Source: Agrobacterium pusense (GTDB lineage Bacteria > Pseudomonadota > Alphaproteobacteria > Rhizobiales > Rhizobiaceae). From it: a stretch of 64,000 bases of DNA. Below, in pieces: positions 42,451 to 51,635 of the stretch (its first letter is position 1; each line of letters starts with the position of its first letter). The translations under genes were made by a program, and so were the position numbers. The stretch is taken from NCBI RefSeq assembly GCF_900102105.1, contig NZ_FNBB01000004.1, positions 341,058-405,057 of the forward strand, given 5' to 3'. The notes beneath the pieces were generated by a model that saw only the letters and a program-made list of their open reading frames with translations, ran no database searches and was not told the DNA's origin.

Positions 42451-43704
42451 GTGACGGACGAATTTTCTGCTGAACTTGATGACTTGCATCGCACTACCTT
42501 CGACTACTTCTGGTCCGGCAGCCATCGCGAGAGCGGACTTCCCAGGGACCGCATGGGATCAGATGGTCAGCCGATTCACGAAATCACATCCATATCGGGG
42601 GTGGGGTTCGGATTTCTTGCGCTCATTGTCGGCGTTCACCGGTCCTGGATTACGCGGCAGGAGGCGATCGATCGGGCGAACCTTATGCTGCGATCTCTCG
42701 GCGCGGTGAAACGATTTCACGGCGCTTTTCCGCATTTTGTCCACAGCTCCGGCGGAAAGACAATTCCATTTGCGAAGTTCGATGACGGCGGCGATCTCGT
42801 TGAGACTGCACTTCTGGTTCAGGCGCTGATCTGCGCCCGCGAGTTCTTTGACGAGCCGACATCAACTGAAATGGACCTGCGCCGGTCGGTTACCCACATC
42901 GTGGAGGCAGTGGAGTGGAACTGGTTTACACAGGGAAAGCCCGGCCCTCTCTACTGGCATTGGAGCCCCCGCTTCGGCTGGGCGAAGAACCTGCCGATTG
43001 CGGGATGGAACGAGGCTCTGGTCACTTACGTTCTTGCGGCAGGATCGGCCGCGCATGCAATAAACCCGGTCTCCTACCACTCCGGCTGGGCGCGCGATGG
43101 CGAGATCAGAAACGGCGCGAAATATCTTGGCGTCATGCTGCCGCTCGGCGAGCCGTATGGAGGTCCGCTCTTCCTGTCGCAATATTCATTCTGCACTCTC
43201 GATCCGCGCGGTTTGGGTGATGTCTATTGCAGTGATTATCTCGAGCAGGTCCATGCCCATAGCCTCATCAACTATCGGTATTGCAGCACCCGTTATGCGC
43301 CGGAAGACGGATGGGGTCTATCGGCCTGCGACGGGCCGAAGGGGTATGCCGTCAATTCTCCAACCGATGACCATGGCATCATTGCCACGACGGCTGCGCT
43401 CTCCAGCATGCCGTTCCTGCCGGTTCGATCGATACGGGCGGCTGTGCGCTTTCTGCAATGGCGTGACGGCGCACTAAGGGGTCGTTTCGGCCTGATGGAT
43501 TCCTTCCAGCCGTCTACCGGCTGGGTTTCAAAAACCCATCTCGCCATCGATCAGGGGCCCGTAGTTGCTATGATGGAAAACCATCGCAGCGGCCTGATCT
43601 GGGATTTATTCATGAATGCGGCGGAGGTCAGCCGTGGCTTGATCAAGCTGGGCTTTCACACGGACAGGTACCGGCAAACAGATGATCTCCTGGCGTCGCG
43701 GTAA
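42451..43704 (+). CDS. GH144-like glucanase / glucoamylase-like domain protein (PF10091)
   Basis: The 417-residue protein matches the glucoamylase-like (PF10091) fold of endo-beta-1,2-glucanases and the middle part of cyclic beta-1,2-glucan synthases. Visible blocks are TFDYFWSGSHRESGLPRDR, TSISGVGFGFLALIVGV, HGAFPHFV, GGDLVETALLVQALI, EWNWFTQGKPGPLYWHWSP, AGWNEALVTYVLA, and DGWGLSACDGPKGY. No signal peptide is visible, which is unusual for this family and leaves a cytoplasmic site possible. The GTG at 42451 follows GAGG; an ATG 15 codons earlier lacks a site. Rhizobia make cyclic beta-1,2-glucans, so this enzyme may cut or recycle them. It is divergent from the exporter operon. Confidence 0.82.
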   Translation: MTDEFSAELDDLHRTTFDYFWSGSHRESGLPRDRMGSDGQPIHEITSISGVGFGFLALIVGVHRSWITRQEAIDRANLMLRSLGAVKRFHGAFPHFVHSSGGKTIPFAKFDDGGDLVETALLVQALICAREFFDEPTSTEMDLRRSVTHIVEAVEWNWFTQGKPGPLYWHWSPRFGWAKNLPIAGWNEALVTYVLAAGSAAHAINPVSYHSGWARDGEIRNGAKYLGVMLPLGEPYGGPLFLSQYSFCTLDPRGLGDVYCSDYLEQVHAHSLINYRYCSTRYAPEDGWGLSACDGPKGYAVNSPTDDHGIIATTAALSSMPFLPVRSIRAAVRFLQWRDGALRGRFGLMDSFQPSTGWVSKTHLAIDQGPVVAMMENHRSGLIWDLFMNAAEVSRGLIKLGFHTDRYRQTDDLLASR

Positions 43705-43808
43705 CGGAGACCTGCCAGTTCCTATGATCGGCTGCAGCGGACCCCGGAAGGTAGAGTTTAATCGCTTGACGGAGGTGTTTGACGCCTCCCTTCGCCGCTG
43801 TCACGGCC

Positions 43809-44510
43809 CTACCACTCTATCCTGCGGCCGTCATAGGCGAAGAACTGCCCTGTCTGGGCGGGCGTAAGTCCATCTATCGTTACCAGGAGACTTGCTGCGG
43901 CGTGTTTCGGTGAAAAGCGCTCCCGGCCCTTTGAAAAGGCCTGCGAGAGGTCAGTATCCACCGTGCCCGGATGGAGCGCCACCACGATGGACTGCGGATG
44001 GGTACGCGCGATTTCGATCGCCGCGGTTCGGATTATCTGGTTCTGGGCGGCCTTCGATGCCCTGTAGGAAATCCAGCCGCCCAGTCTGTTGTCTCCTATC
44101 GATCCGACGCGTGCGGACAGCGAGGCAAAAACGCACCGTTCCTCCCGTTTCAGAAGCGGCGCAAAATGCTTCAGCAGCAGGGCTGGTCCGATCGAATTGA
44201 CAGCGAACTGTTTGGCCATTTGGGAAGGATCAATCGCCTTGATCGTCTTTTCCGGTCCGACGCCATCGATCGTCAGCGCACCCGTTGCATTAAAGACCAG
44301 ATCGAACGAGCCGCGCTGATCTGACAGACGGCTGACAGCCCCGGCGACACTCGCCTCGTCGGTGATATCAAGATCACCTCCACTGCGCGAGAGTGGCAGG
44401 GCGAGCGCGCAGCGAGGATCTGTCTGAAGAAGAGACAGCAAAGCCCCTCCTATGCCGCCGGATGCCCCTATCACGATCGCCCTGTAACCATTTGCGAGGG
44501 AATGCAGCAT
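43809..44510 (-). CDS. C-factor-like SDR oxidoreductase
   Basis: The 233-residue SDR resembles the CsgA/C-factor group: IGASGGIGGALL for nucleotide binding, NATGAL, ASLSARVGSI (Ser) and YRASKAAQNQ (Tyr/Lys). The start lies 12 bases after the lipocalin stop codon, forming a two-gene operon. Its substrate is unknown; in this group NAD(P) binding is common to all. Confidence 0.85.
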   Translation of the reverse strand: MLHSLANGYRAIVIGASGGIGGALLSLLQTDPRCALALPLSRSGGDLDITDEASVAGAVSRLSDQRGSFDLVFNATGALTIDGVGPEKTIKAIDPSQMAKQFAVNSIGPALLLKHFAPLLKREERCVFASLSARVGSIGDNRLGGWISYRASKAAQNQIIRTAAIEIARTHPQSIVVALHPGTVDTDLSQAFSKGRERFSPKHAAASLLVTIDGLTPAQTGQFFAYDGRRIEW

Positions 44511-44522
44511 CGTCAGGGTCCT

Positions 44523-45053
44523 TTAGCGCTGAGCTGGAAACTCAAGCTTGTTGACGTCGTAACCCAGCTTGCGCGTTTCTGCGATCATTCTTTGAAGTTT
44601 GCTTTTGGAGGGAACGCTTCTGGCGTAGATCCACACGTCATCCGTGGAGGGATTGGCGCTGATGAACCACGATTTGTCCGGGGATTTATACAGGACCCAA
44701 TAGTTGAAAGTGATGAGGAGAGGATAGCGAACCCGCATCTTTGCATTCGCAGAACCGAAGTCCTCTATCTTGCCGACGCCCCTGATGGTTTTCAGCCGGC
44801 CCTGCGGAGTGTCGACCCGGCAGCCGTCTTCCACCAGAACCTCGTTTGCAGCCCTGCCCTGCCGGTATGTCGAATAGCCGGCGACGCAGCCGTCCGTGAG
44901 CAGCATCGGCATACGGCCAATCTCAAGCCACTTGCCGCGGTAATGATCGCTCCCAACCGGCACCGGCTTTGGGCTGGCGGCGGAAGCGGATTGCGCCGAT
45001 AGCGCAACCGCAAGCGTTAGCGCTCCGATCAGCTGCTTGACGCCTGTGTGCAT
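44523..45053 (-). CDS. Secreted lipocalin (Blc-like)
   Basis: The 176-residue protein has a signal peptide (KQLIGALTLAVALSAQSASA) without a lipobox Cys, the lipocalin GxW motif in YRGKWLEIGR, and the Blc-type middle with KSPDKSWFISANP and DVWIYARS. Blc binds lysophospholipids or fatty acids in the periplasm. The ATG at 45053 follows AGGAGGAG; frames further upstream lack family features. It is co-transcribed with the C-factor-like SDR. Confidence 0.88.
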   Translation of the reverse strand: MHTGVKQLIGALTLAVALSAQSASAASPKPVPVGSDHYRGKWLEIGRMPMLLTDGCVAGYSTYRQGRAANEVLVEDGCRVDTPQGRLKTIRGVGKIEDFGSANAKMRVRYPLLITFNYWVLYKSPDKSWFISANPSTDDVWIYARSVPSKSKLQRMIAETRKLGYDVNKLEFPAQR

Positions 45054-45205
45054 GAACTCCTCCTGTTGATGGCGCCCATAGGTCCAGGTATCCGCCCGCC
45101 TTTGCGGCATACCCCACAGCGATGAAAGACGAACGCTGGCGGCATAGAACGCATCCGAGTCAGAAAGCGTTGCACAGGCTGGCCCGTTCAGGCCATCGGC
45201 AAACC

Positions 45206-46138
45206 CTATTTCGCTGATGGTCCTGCGATAACGGATTTCGCCCTGATACGAGCGGCCTTTCTGTAGGCTCGAGGTGTAAGCCCCATCTCCATCCGAAAGT
45301 AACGATTGAAGTTCGACAGGTTGTTGAAGCCCGCCTCGAAACAGACATCCGTAATCGATGTCTCGGTCTCCGCAAGCAGGGTTCTCGCGCGCCACACACG
45401 CACCGAACGGCTATAGTCGGAGAAGTTCATGCCGGTCAGGCGCCGGAAGGCACGCGAAAATGCGGAGGGCTCGAAGCCGACCAGTTCTGCCACTTCCCGC
45501 ATTTGCGCGGCAGGATTCGATTGCAGTATCTGGATCGCCTGATCGATCCTGCGATGTCTGCGGTCAGACACCTGATTATAAACGGATATGAAGTGTTCGC
45601 TGGCGAGCAGCCGCTTCTCGGCGGCTGTTTCGATATCCTCGAGGATTTCCAGAAAAAGGCCCAGTCCGCCGCGGTGTCCTGCCGAATGCAGCCTGAGGAT
45701 CTTCGCCCCGATAGTGAACGCGTCTTCCCCCAGAACCTCGATCCCGCGTTGCGCCAGGGGTTTCAGTCGGTAGAGCACGTCAAACTCCGGACAGACCGAG
45801 CGGACGCCAATCAAGGCATCCGCGTCGAACTGCAGGACCATGTCACGGCCGGGCAAGGCCGGCGCGCCCGGTGTAATCCAGTTATGGGGAAGGTTTGTCC
45901 CCGTGAGCACCAGATGCCCCGGACGGAACGAACCGATGTAGTCTCCCACATAAGCGAAGCCGGTAGCATCAGGTATGAAGTGAATTTCCCATTCGGGATG
46001 ATAGTTCCAGATGCAGATCGGGTTGGGATAGTCGTCCCGGCGGATCAGATAGGAAGCGCCTCGGGGCAAGACGATCTGCTCGCGCGTGGCGGTGAAGGCC
46101 TCAGATACTGATTGAGGAAAGTCTGATGCAATACGCAT
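45206..46138 (-). CDS. AraC-family regulator
   Basis: The 310-residue protein joins an N-terminal cupin-like sensor (about 15-165, with NYHPEWEIHFIPD and GSFRPGHLVLTGTNLPHNW) to a C-terminal double HTH (about 190-295: MREVAELVGFEPSAFSRAF and DVCFEAGFNNLSNFNRYF). It is divergent from the polyol transporter operon and probably activates it in response to the sugar or polyol. An inverted repeat lies in the shared gap. Confidence 0.88.
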   Translation of the reverse strand: MRIASDFPQSVSEAFTATREQIVLPRGASYLIRRDDYPNPICIWNYHPEWEIHFIPDATGFAYVGDYIGSFRPGHLVLTGTNLPHNWITPGAPALPGRDMVLQFDADALIGVRSVCPEFDVLYRLKPLAQRGIEVLGEDAFTIGAKILRLHSAGHRGGLGLFLEILEDIETAAEKRLLASEHFISVYNQVSDRRHRRIDQAIQILQSNPAAQMREVAELVGFEPSAFSRAFRRLTGMNFSDYSRSVRVWRARTLLAETETSITDVCFEAGFNNLSNFNRYFRMEMGLTPRAYRKAARIRAKSVIAGPSAK

Positions 46139-46204
46139 TCATCTGCTCATGTTATGGCGCACAAATGTCAAGATAATACCAGTTCTGTGACTGACGCCAA
46201 CTAG

Positions 46205-46227
46205 TTTGCGCCCGTCGCTTGCGCAAA
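46205..46227. promoter_or_regulatory. Inverted repeat upstream of the polyol transporter
   Basis: TTTGCGC (46205-46211) and GCGCAAA (46221-46227) flank nine bases; TTGCGC also recurs directly at 46219. It lies 47 bases before the receptor ATG and is a likely AraC or CRP-like site. Confidence 0.45.
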
Positions 46228-46273
46228 TCTGGACGCGTCGATGGCACGGGAGTTGCCACCAAGGGAGGACATC

Positions 46274-47524
46274 ATGACACTCAATGCTCTCCGCGCAGGC
46301 TGCGCGGTTGTTGCCCTATTTGCCGCGTCCAGCGCGTTTGCCGCCGCACAATGCACGAGCGACGTGCGTGTTCTGGCACAGCCGCGCGACGGACTGACCC
46401 TTCTCGAAAAATATGTCGATGAGTTCGAAGAACTGTCCGGCGCAGGCTTCGAGATCAGCTATCTCAACGAGAATGATCGCCGCGCAAAGTCGCAGGCCGA
46501 CGCCTCGACAGTCGGTAGCTTCAACGTCTATTACGTTGACGAAGCCAATCTGGCGCTTTTTGCCTCGTCAAAGTGGATCGTTCCGCTCGAAGGCTTTTAC
46601 CCGGCAGAATACGACTACAAGGACTTCGACGCCGGCATGCGCGCCGCTGCGACCTACGACGGCAAGGAGTGGTTTGCACCGGTACAGGGCGGCGGCGACC
46701 TGATGGTCTATCGCACCGACCTTCTGGAAAAGGCGGGCATCGCCCCGCCAAAGACATGGGACGAATATTTTGCCGCCGTGAAGAAGCTGCATGACCCGGC
46801 CAATGGCGTCTACGGCACTGCCCTGCGCGGTCAGCGCGGTTCAGGCGCCAATGTCTGGCGCTGGATGCCCTTCTTCAAGGCAAATGGCGGCGAGTGGTTC
46901 AAGGATGGCAAGCCTGCCTTCAATTCCGATGCGGCCGTAAAGGCGACCGAGACCTATCTCGAGCTCTTCAAATATTCCGCACCGGGCACGCAGACCGGCT
47001 CCTGGGACGAGTCCACCGGCGCTTTCCGCTCCGGCAAGGTGGCGATCATCATCGAATCCGCACCTCTTGGCGGCATGTCCGTCGATAAGGCCCAGAGCCA
47101 GGTTGCGGACAAGGTCGCTTTCTCGGTTCCGCCGTCGCCGCTGCCCGGCGCCGGTTACGCCCATGGTTTTGCGATTGCTTCCAAGGCCAACAAGACTGAC
47201 GAGGAGAAGGCCTGCGCCGGTCTCTTCGTTGCCTGGGCGACATCCAAGGAACAGGAAGCACGCCGCCTCGCCGCCGGCCAGCCGGGCGAACTGACGCGCA
47301 CCAGCACCTACCAGAGCCCAGAATATGCCAAGACCTTCGGCCAGAACCTTGCCGATGCCATGGCCGCGACCGGTGAAAAGACCACCGTGACCTTCTGGCA
47401 GGATGCGCGCTGGCAGGAACTGGGCAACCAGTGGGGCATCATGCTCGAAGAGCTGATCACCGGCAGCCGCACCGATATCAAGGCGACGCTCAACGAACTC
47501 GAAGCTTTCGCCGCCAAACTCTGA
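46274..47524 (+). CDS. Sugar/polyol ABC transporter substrate-binding protein
   Basis: The 416-residue periplasmic receptor has a signal peptide (LRAGCAVVALFAASSAFAAA) and family-1 pattern: DGLTLLEKYVDEFEELSGAGFE, then GKEWFAPVQGGGDLMVYRTDLLEKAGI and PPKTWDEYFAAVKKLHDP. The ATG at 46274 follows GGGAGGA; an ATG 11 codons upstream is out of place before the signal. Two permeases, an xylitol/sorbitol-type dehydrogenase and an ATPase follow, so a polyol is the likely ligand. Such receptors usually exceed the permeases in amount, which a following terminator hairpin supports. Confidence 0.88.
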   Translation: MTLNALRAGCAVVALFAASSAFAAAQCTSDVRVLAQPRDGLTLLEKYVDEFEELSGAGFEISYLNENDRRAKSQADASTVGSFNVYYVDEANLALFASSKWIVPLEGFYPAEYDYKDFDAGMRAAATYDGKEWFAPVQGGGDLMVYRTDLLEKAGIAPPKTWDEYFAAVKKLHDPANGVYGTALRGQRGSGANVWRWMPFFKANGGEWFKDGKPAFNSDAAVKATETYLELFKYSAPGTQTGSWDESTGAFRSGKVAIIIESAPLGGMSVDKAQSQVADKVAFSVPPSPLPGAGYAHGFAIASKANKTDEEKACAGLFVAWATSKEQEARRLAAGQPGELTRTSTYQSPEYAKTFGQNLADAMAATGEKTTVTFWQDARWQELGNQWGIMLEELITGSRTDIKATLNELEAFAAKL

Positions 47525-47544
47525 CGCCTCCCAAGCCGTCTGAA

Positions 47545-47572
47545 GGGCGCGTCCAGTGACGCGCCCCCTTTT
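47545..47572 (+). terminator. Intrinsic-terminator hairpin between receptor and permease genes
   Basis: GGGCGCGTC (47545-47553) pairs perfectly with GACGCGCCC (47558-47566), followed by CCTTTT. This looks like a partial terminator that keeps the receptor transcript more abundant than the permeases. Confidence 0.65.
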
Positions 47573-47591
47573 CCCCACCCGAGGATCTGCC

Positions 47592-48455
47592 ATGCGCCGC
47601 GGCCGCTCGCTGCCTTACGTCTTTCTTGGACCCACTCTCAGCATCCTGATCGTTCTGGCGCTCGTGCCGACGGTCTACGCCATCAACATCTCCTTGCAAA
47701 ACCGCACGCTGTCTGCGCCCGACGCGGACTACGTCTGGTTTGCCAATTATGCCGCGCTGTTTTCAGATGCACGTTTTCTGAACGCGCTTTGGGTGTCGTT
47801 CAAGTGGGAGGTCATCAGCGTCTCAATGACCATGGTGACCGGGCTTGCTCTCGGGATTGCGATGTTCGAGGCCGCAAGCCCTCGCGTACGAAACGTTCTC
47901 TGCGTGCTTTTCATCATTCCCGTTCTTTTGCCACGGGTTTGCGCCGCTTTCGTCTGGAAATTCGCCTTTCATCCGCTCTACGGCGCCTTGACCTGGCCGG
48001 TCAGGGAACTCACCGGCATTACGCCCGATATTCTGTCGACACCCCTCGGCGCCCTTCTTGCCGTTGCCTTCGTTGATGTCTGGCAGTGGGGTTTGTTCTT
48101 TGCAGTCATCATCCTGAAGCTTCTGGAATCCCTGCCGCCGCAGCCGCTGGAAGCCGCACGTATCGATCGCGCGAGCCGCTTCGAAATCCATCGTTTTGTA
48201 ACGCTTCCGATGCTGAAAGCGCCCTTGATCAGCCTGCTCCTCGTCAAGGCTATCGAGAGCCTGCGTTCCTTCGATCTCGTCTACGTCATGACGCGCGGTG
48301 GTCCCGGCATCTCTACCGAGACGCTGGACATGTACGCCTATTCGCAGGGCTTCATCGAAGCCGGCAAGATTTCGTACGCCTCATCCATGGCTGTCATCAT
48401 GATGGTCCTGACCATTGTCACCTTTACCTTTACGTGGAAGAGGCTGAACCGATGA
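47592..48455 (+). CDS. Sugar/polyol ABC transporter permease 1
   Basis: The 287-residue MalF-like permease has six predicted segments and the EAA loop LEAARIDRASRFEIHRFVTLPML in shape. The ATG at 47592 follows GAGGA; the frame upstream starts within the hairpin. It overlaps permease 2 by four bases. Confidence 0.88.
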   Translation: MRRGRSLPYVFLGPTLSILIVLALVPTVYAINISLQNRTLSAPDADYVWFANYAALFSDARFLNALWVSFKWEVISVSMTMVTGLALGIAMFEAASPRVRNVLCVLFIIPVLLPRVCAAFVWKFAFHPLYGALTWPVRELTGITPDILSTPLGALLAVAFVDVWQWGLFFAVIILKLLESLPPQPLEAARIDRASRFEIHRFVTLPMLKAPLISLLLVKAIESLRSFDLVYVMTRGGPGISTETLDMYAYSQGFIEAGKISYASSMAVIMMVLTIVTFTFTWKRLNR

Positions 48456-49270
48456 AAGTCTCCACTTTCTTCCTCAGGATGTTGCTGGTTCTGGCCGCCG
48501 CACTTGTCGTGCTGCCGCTGCTTTGGACCCTGCTCAACGCTTTCAAGACCAATGCCGACCTGCTGGTATCGACGCCTAAACTCGTCTTCCAGCCTGTCCT
48601 AGACAATATGAGCTATGTGCTCAATCGCCGTTCGGTCGCGCGCGCGCTCACCAACTCGTTGATCATCTGCTCGAGTGCGGTCGTCCTCGGCGCAGTACTC
48701 GGTGTGCCCGCCGCCTATGTGATTGCCCGATTCAAGAACAGGATCACGGCGGAAGCGCAGTTTTTTGTCCTGTCGCTCCGTTTCCTGCCGCCCGTCGCGA
48801 TCGCCATTCCCATGCTGGTCATCTGGCTTGGTCTTGATTTCTACGACACCAGACTTTCGCTGATCGTGACCTATCTCATCGTCACCGCTTCAATAACCAT
48901 ATGGCTTTCCGTGCCGGCTTTTGAGCGCGTCAGCCTACACGTTGAAGAGGCTGCCCGGGTGGATGGACTTGGTCCCTATGCGACGTTCTTCCGCATCGCC
49001 CTGCCAATTGCCCGTTTCCAGGTCTTTGGCGCGGTCGCCTTCTCATTCGTTCTTGTATGGAACGAGTTCCTGCTTGCCATGATGCTCACGACCTCGAAGG
49101 CGAAGACCCTGCCGATCATCGCGTCGGAAATGTCGCAGCTCGGCATGAACGTGCCGTGGGGCATCCTCAACGCCGCCGTCGTCCTCTTGTCGCTGCCGCC
49201 ACTGATCCTGCTCGGCGTGCTTGCAGGTGGCCTCAATGCCGCATTTTCCAAGAAAACTGATCAAGGTTGA
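48452..49270 (+). CDS. Sugar/polyol ABC transporter permease 2
   Basis: The 272-residue MalG-like permease has six segments and the EAA loop EEAARVDGLGPYATFFRIALP in shape, followed by FVLVWNEFLLAM, the usual final permease block. ATGA overlaps permease 1. The dehydrogenase gene starts eight bases after its stop codon, so the operon continues. Confidence 0.88.
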   Translation: MKVSTFFLRMLLVLAAALVVLPLLWTLLNAFKTNADLLVSTPKLVFQPVLDNMSYVLNRRSVARALTNSLIICSSAVVLGAVLGVPAAYVIARFKNRITAEAQFFVLSLRFLPPVAIAIPMLVIWLGLDFYDTRLSLIVTYLIVTASITIWLSVPAFERVSLHVEEAARVDGLGPYATFFRIALPIARFQVFGAVAFSFVLVWNEFLLAMMLTTSKAKTLPIIASEMSQLGMNVPWGILNAAVVLLSLPPLILLGVLAGGLNAAFSKKTDQG

Positions 49271-49277
49271 CTGACCC

Positions 49278-50324
49278 ATGAAAGCACTTGTCCTCGAACG
49301 TGTCGGCGAACTTTCCCTGCGCGACATCGAAATTCCGCAGCAATTGGGGCCGGATGACGTTCGCATTCGTCTGCATACCGTCGGTGTCTGCGGCAGCGAC
49401 GTGCATTATTATACGCACGGGCGCATCGGTGACTTCGTCGTCAATGAGCCAATGGTGCTCGGCCACGAGGCCGCGGGGACTGTCATCGAGACCGGAGCCA
49501 ATGTAACGCATTTGAAGCCCGGCGACCGCGTCTGCATGGAGCCCGGCATTCCCGATCCGAAATCTCGCGCGTCGCGGCTCGGCCTCTACAATGTTGATCC
49601 CGCTGTCACCTTCTGGGCGACGCCACCGGTGCACGGTGTGCTTTGCCCCGAAACGGTTCATCCGGCGAGTTTCACCTACAAGCTGCCGGACAATGTCTCC
49701 TTTGCCGAAGGGGCGATGGTCGAACCATTTGCCGTGGGCATGCAGGCGGCCGCCCGGGCCAACATCACGCCTGGCGATACCGCGGTCGTTACCGGCTGCG
49801 GGACGATCGGCATCATGGTGGCGCTCGCCGCTCTGGCCGGTGGCTGCTCTCGGGTGATCATTTCGGACATTTCCGCGACCAAGCTCAAACTTGCCGAAAG
49901 CTATGGCGGCATAACCGGTGTCAACCTGAAGGAGGCCGATCTCGTTCAGACGGTCAATGAGGAAACCGAAGGTTGGGGAGCGGACATCGTCTTCGAATGC
50001 TCGGGCGCGCCGGCTGCGGTCCGCGATCTCTTCAAGGTCGTCCGCCCAGGCGGAACGGTTGTTATCGTCGGCTTGCCGCCGGAACCCGTCGCCGTTGACC
50101 TTGCCGCAGCCTGCTTCCGCGAATGCCGTATCGAGACGGTTTTCCGCTACGCCAACGTATTCGATCGCGCTTTGGCGCTGATTGCCGCCGGCAAGGTTGA
50201 CCTGAAACCATTGGTCTCCGGCACCTATGCCTTCGATCAATCGATTGCCGCTTTCGAGAGGGCGGCCGAAGGCCGGCCTGAAGATGTGAAGCTTCAGATC
50301 GTGATGAATGGGGAGACGCGTTGA
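49278..50324 (+). CDS. Zinc-dependent polyol dehydrogenase (xylitol/sorbitol type)
   Basis: The 348-residue medium-chain dehydrogenase has [15 protein letters not shown] (zinc Cys), LGHEAAGTV (His-Glu), EPGIPDPKS in place of the structural-zinc cysteine lobe, and [13 protein letters not shown] for NAD binding. The HYYTHGRIG stretch and absence of the structural-zinc cysteines are typical of sorbitol and xylitol dehydrogenases, which oxidise polyols at C2. It is embedded between permease and ATPase genes of one uptake operon, so uptake and first oxidation are co-ordinated. Confidence 0.86.
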   Translation: MKALVLERVGELSLRDIEIPQQLGPDDVRIRLHTVGVCGSDVHYYTHGRIGDFVVNEPMVLGHEAAGTVIETGANVTHLKPGDRVCMEPGIPDPKSRASRLGLYNVDPAVTFWATPPVHGVLCPETVHPASFTYKLPDNVSFAEGAMVEPFAVGMQAAARANITPGDTAVVTGCGTIGIMVALAALAGGCSRVIISDISATKLKLAESYGGITGVNLKEADLVQTVNEETEGWGADIVFECSGAPAAVRDLFKVVRPGGTVVIVGLPPEPVAVDLAAACFRECRIETVFRYANVFDRALALIAAGKVDLKPLVSGTYAFDQSIAAFERAAEGRPEDVKLQIVMNGETR

Positions 50325-51373
50325 TGGCCACCGTCGAGTGCCGGGGAATCCGGAAAGTCTATGGTTCGCTGGAGGTCATGCGGGATTTTGACCTCAAGAT
50401 CGATAACCACGAATTCGTCGTCTTTCTCGGACCGTCAGGCTGCGGGAAATCCACCATGCTGCGAATGATTGCCGGGCTTGAGGAAATTTCCGGCGGAGAT
50501 CTTCTCATCGGCGGCGAGCGGATGAACGACCGCGACCCCGGCGACCGGGGCATCGCCATGGTGTTTCAGAATTATGCGCTGTACCCTCATATGAGCGTAC
50601 GGGACAACATCACCTTCGGGCTCGAGAGGGCCGGTATTGGAAAGTCTGCAATCGATCAGCGTCTTGCACCCGTGGTCGATGCGCTGGGACTTGGCGTCTA
50701 CCTTGCGCGCAAGCCCACGGAACTGTCGGGCGGACAGCAACAGCGTGTGGCGATTGCCCGCGCCATGATCAAGACGCCGGAAGTTTTTCTCTTCGACGAG
50801 CCGCTTTCGAACCTCGACGCAAAGCTGCGGGGCAGTCTGCGTGTTGAGATCGCACGGCTCCACAGGGACCTGAAAACGACGAGCATCTACGTCACTCATG
50901 ACCAGCTCGAAGCCATGACGCTTGCCGATCGTATCGTCCTCATGAAAGACGGACGGATCGAGCAGATGGGCACGCCTGAAGAGATTTACCAGACACCCCG
51001 AACCATCTTTGCCGCAGGCTTCATCGGCACTCCGAACATGAATTTCCTGCAATTGCAGATGACGCCGGAGGGCGTCGGCGACGATCTCGTGAAGTTTGCA
51101 GCCCCTGCTGGTCTGCGCTCCGGTGAGGTCACCGTCGGGATCAGGCCGGGATCATTCCGCTTGAACCACGATGCCAAGGCGTTTCGCGGAACGGTTGAGC
51201 GCAATGAGTTCCACGGCGAGACACGCCTTATCTGCCTCAAGAATGATCGCCACGAGATCAACATTTCCGTGCCCGCCGAGATACGACCAGCAATCGGCGA
51301 AATAATCGGAGTCGAAGTCGCCTCTTCTGATATTCACGTCTTTGATCCCGGATCGGGCCTGAGACTGAATTAA
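50324..51373 (+). CDS. Sugar ABC transporter ATPase (MalK/UgpC type)
   Basis: The 349-residue ATPase has Walker A GPSGCGKST, signature [15 protein letters not shown], Walker B VFLFDEPLSNLDAK, switch YVTHDQLEA, and a C-terminal TOBE region from about 240 (IGTPNMNFLQL, GIRPGSFRL). The ATG overlaps the dehydrogenase stop by one base (TGATG). As last gene of the operon it completes receptor, two permeases and ATPase. Confidence 0.9.
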   Translation: MATVECRGIRKVYGSLEVMRDFDLKIDNHEFVVFLGPSGCGKSTMLRMIAGLEEISGGDLLIGGERMNDRDPGDRGIAMVFQNYALYPHMSVRDNITFGLERAGIGKSAIDQRLAPVVDALGLGVYLARKPTELSGGQQQRVAIARAMIKTPEVFLFDEPLSNLDAKLRGSLRVEIARLHRDLKTTSIYVTHDQLEAMTLADRIVLMKDGRIEQMGTPEEIYQTPRTIFAAGFIGTPNMNFLQLQMTPEGVGDDLVKFAAPAGLRSGEVTVGIRPGSFRLNHDAKAFRGTVERNEFHGETRLICLKNDRHEINISVPAEIRPAIGEIIGVEVASSDIHVFDPGSGLRLN

Positions 51374-51542
51374 CCGTGGTGAGACTGGCCCAGGATGGCG
51401 GCGTGCCGCGCAATGGAACGCCTGTGATGCAGCTCAGGCGGTCCATCGGGTTCCACTTTCTCCCATCCATCCGTCGGTCGATCGCCGGAAAAGCACCCGG
51501 ATTTCAACGAAGTGACGCGGAAAGAGCGCAAAGCGAAAGCGT

Positions 51543-51589
51543 CGTCGGAATCTCCGACGTGAAACGGCGCGCTGGTCGCCTGCGCCGTT
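51543..51589 (+). terminator. Two consecutive hairpins behind the polyol operon
   Basis: CGTCGGA/TCCGACG (51543-51549 with 51553-51559) and AACGGCGC/GCGCCGTT (51563-51570 with 51582-51589) lie in the convergent gap between the ATPase and RraA-like genes. No T-run follows. Confidence 0.45.
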
Positions 51590-51635
51590 CAGTTGCTGGA
51601 GCTTGGTGCACTCGTGGCTTTCGTTGCCTTCCCGG

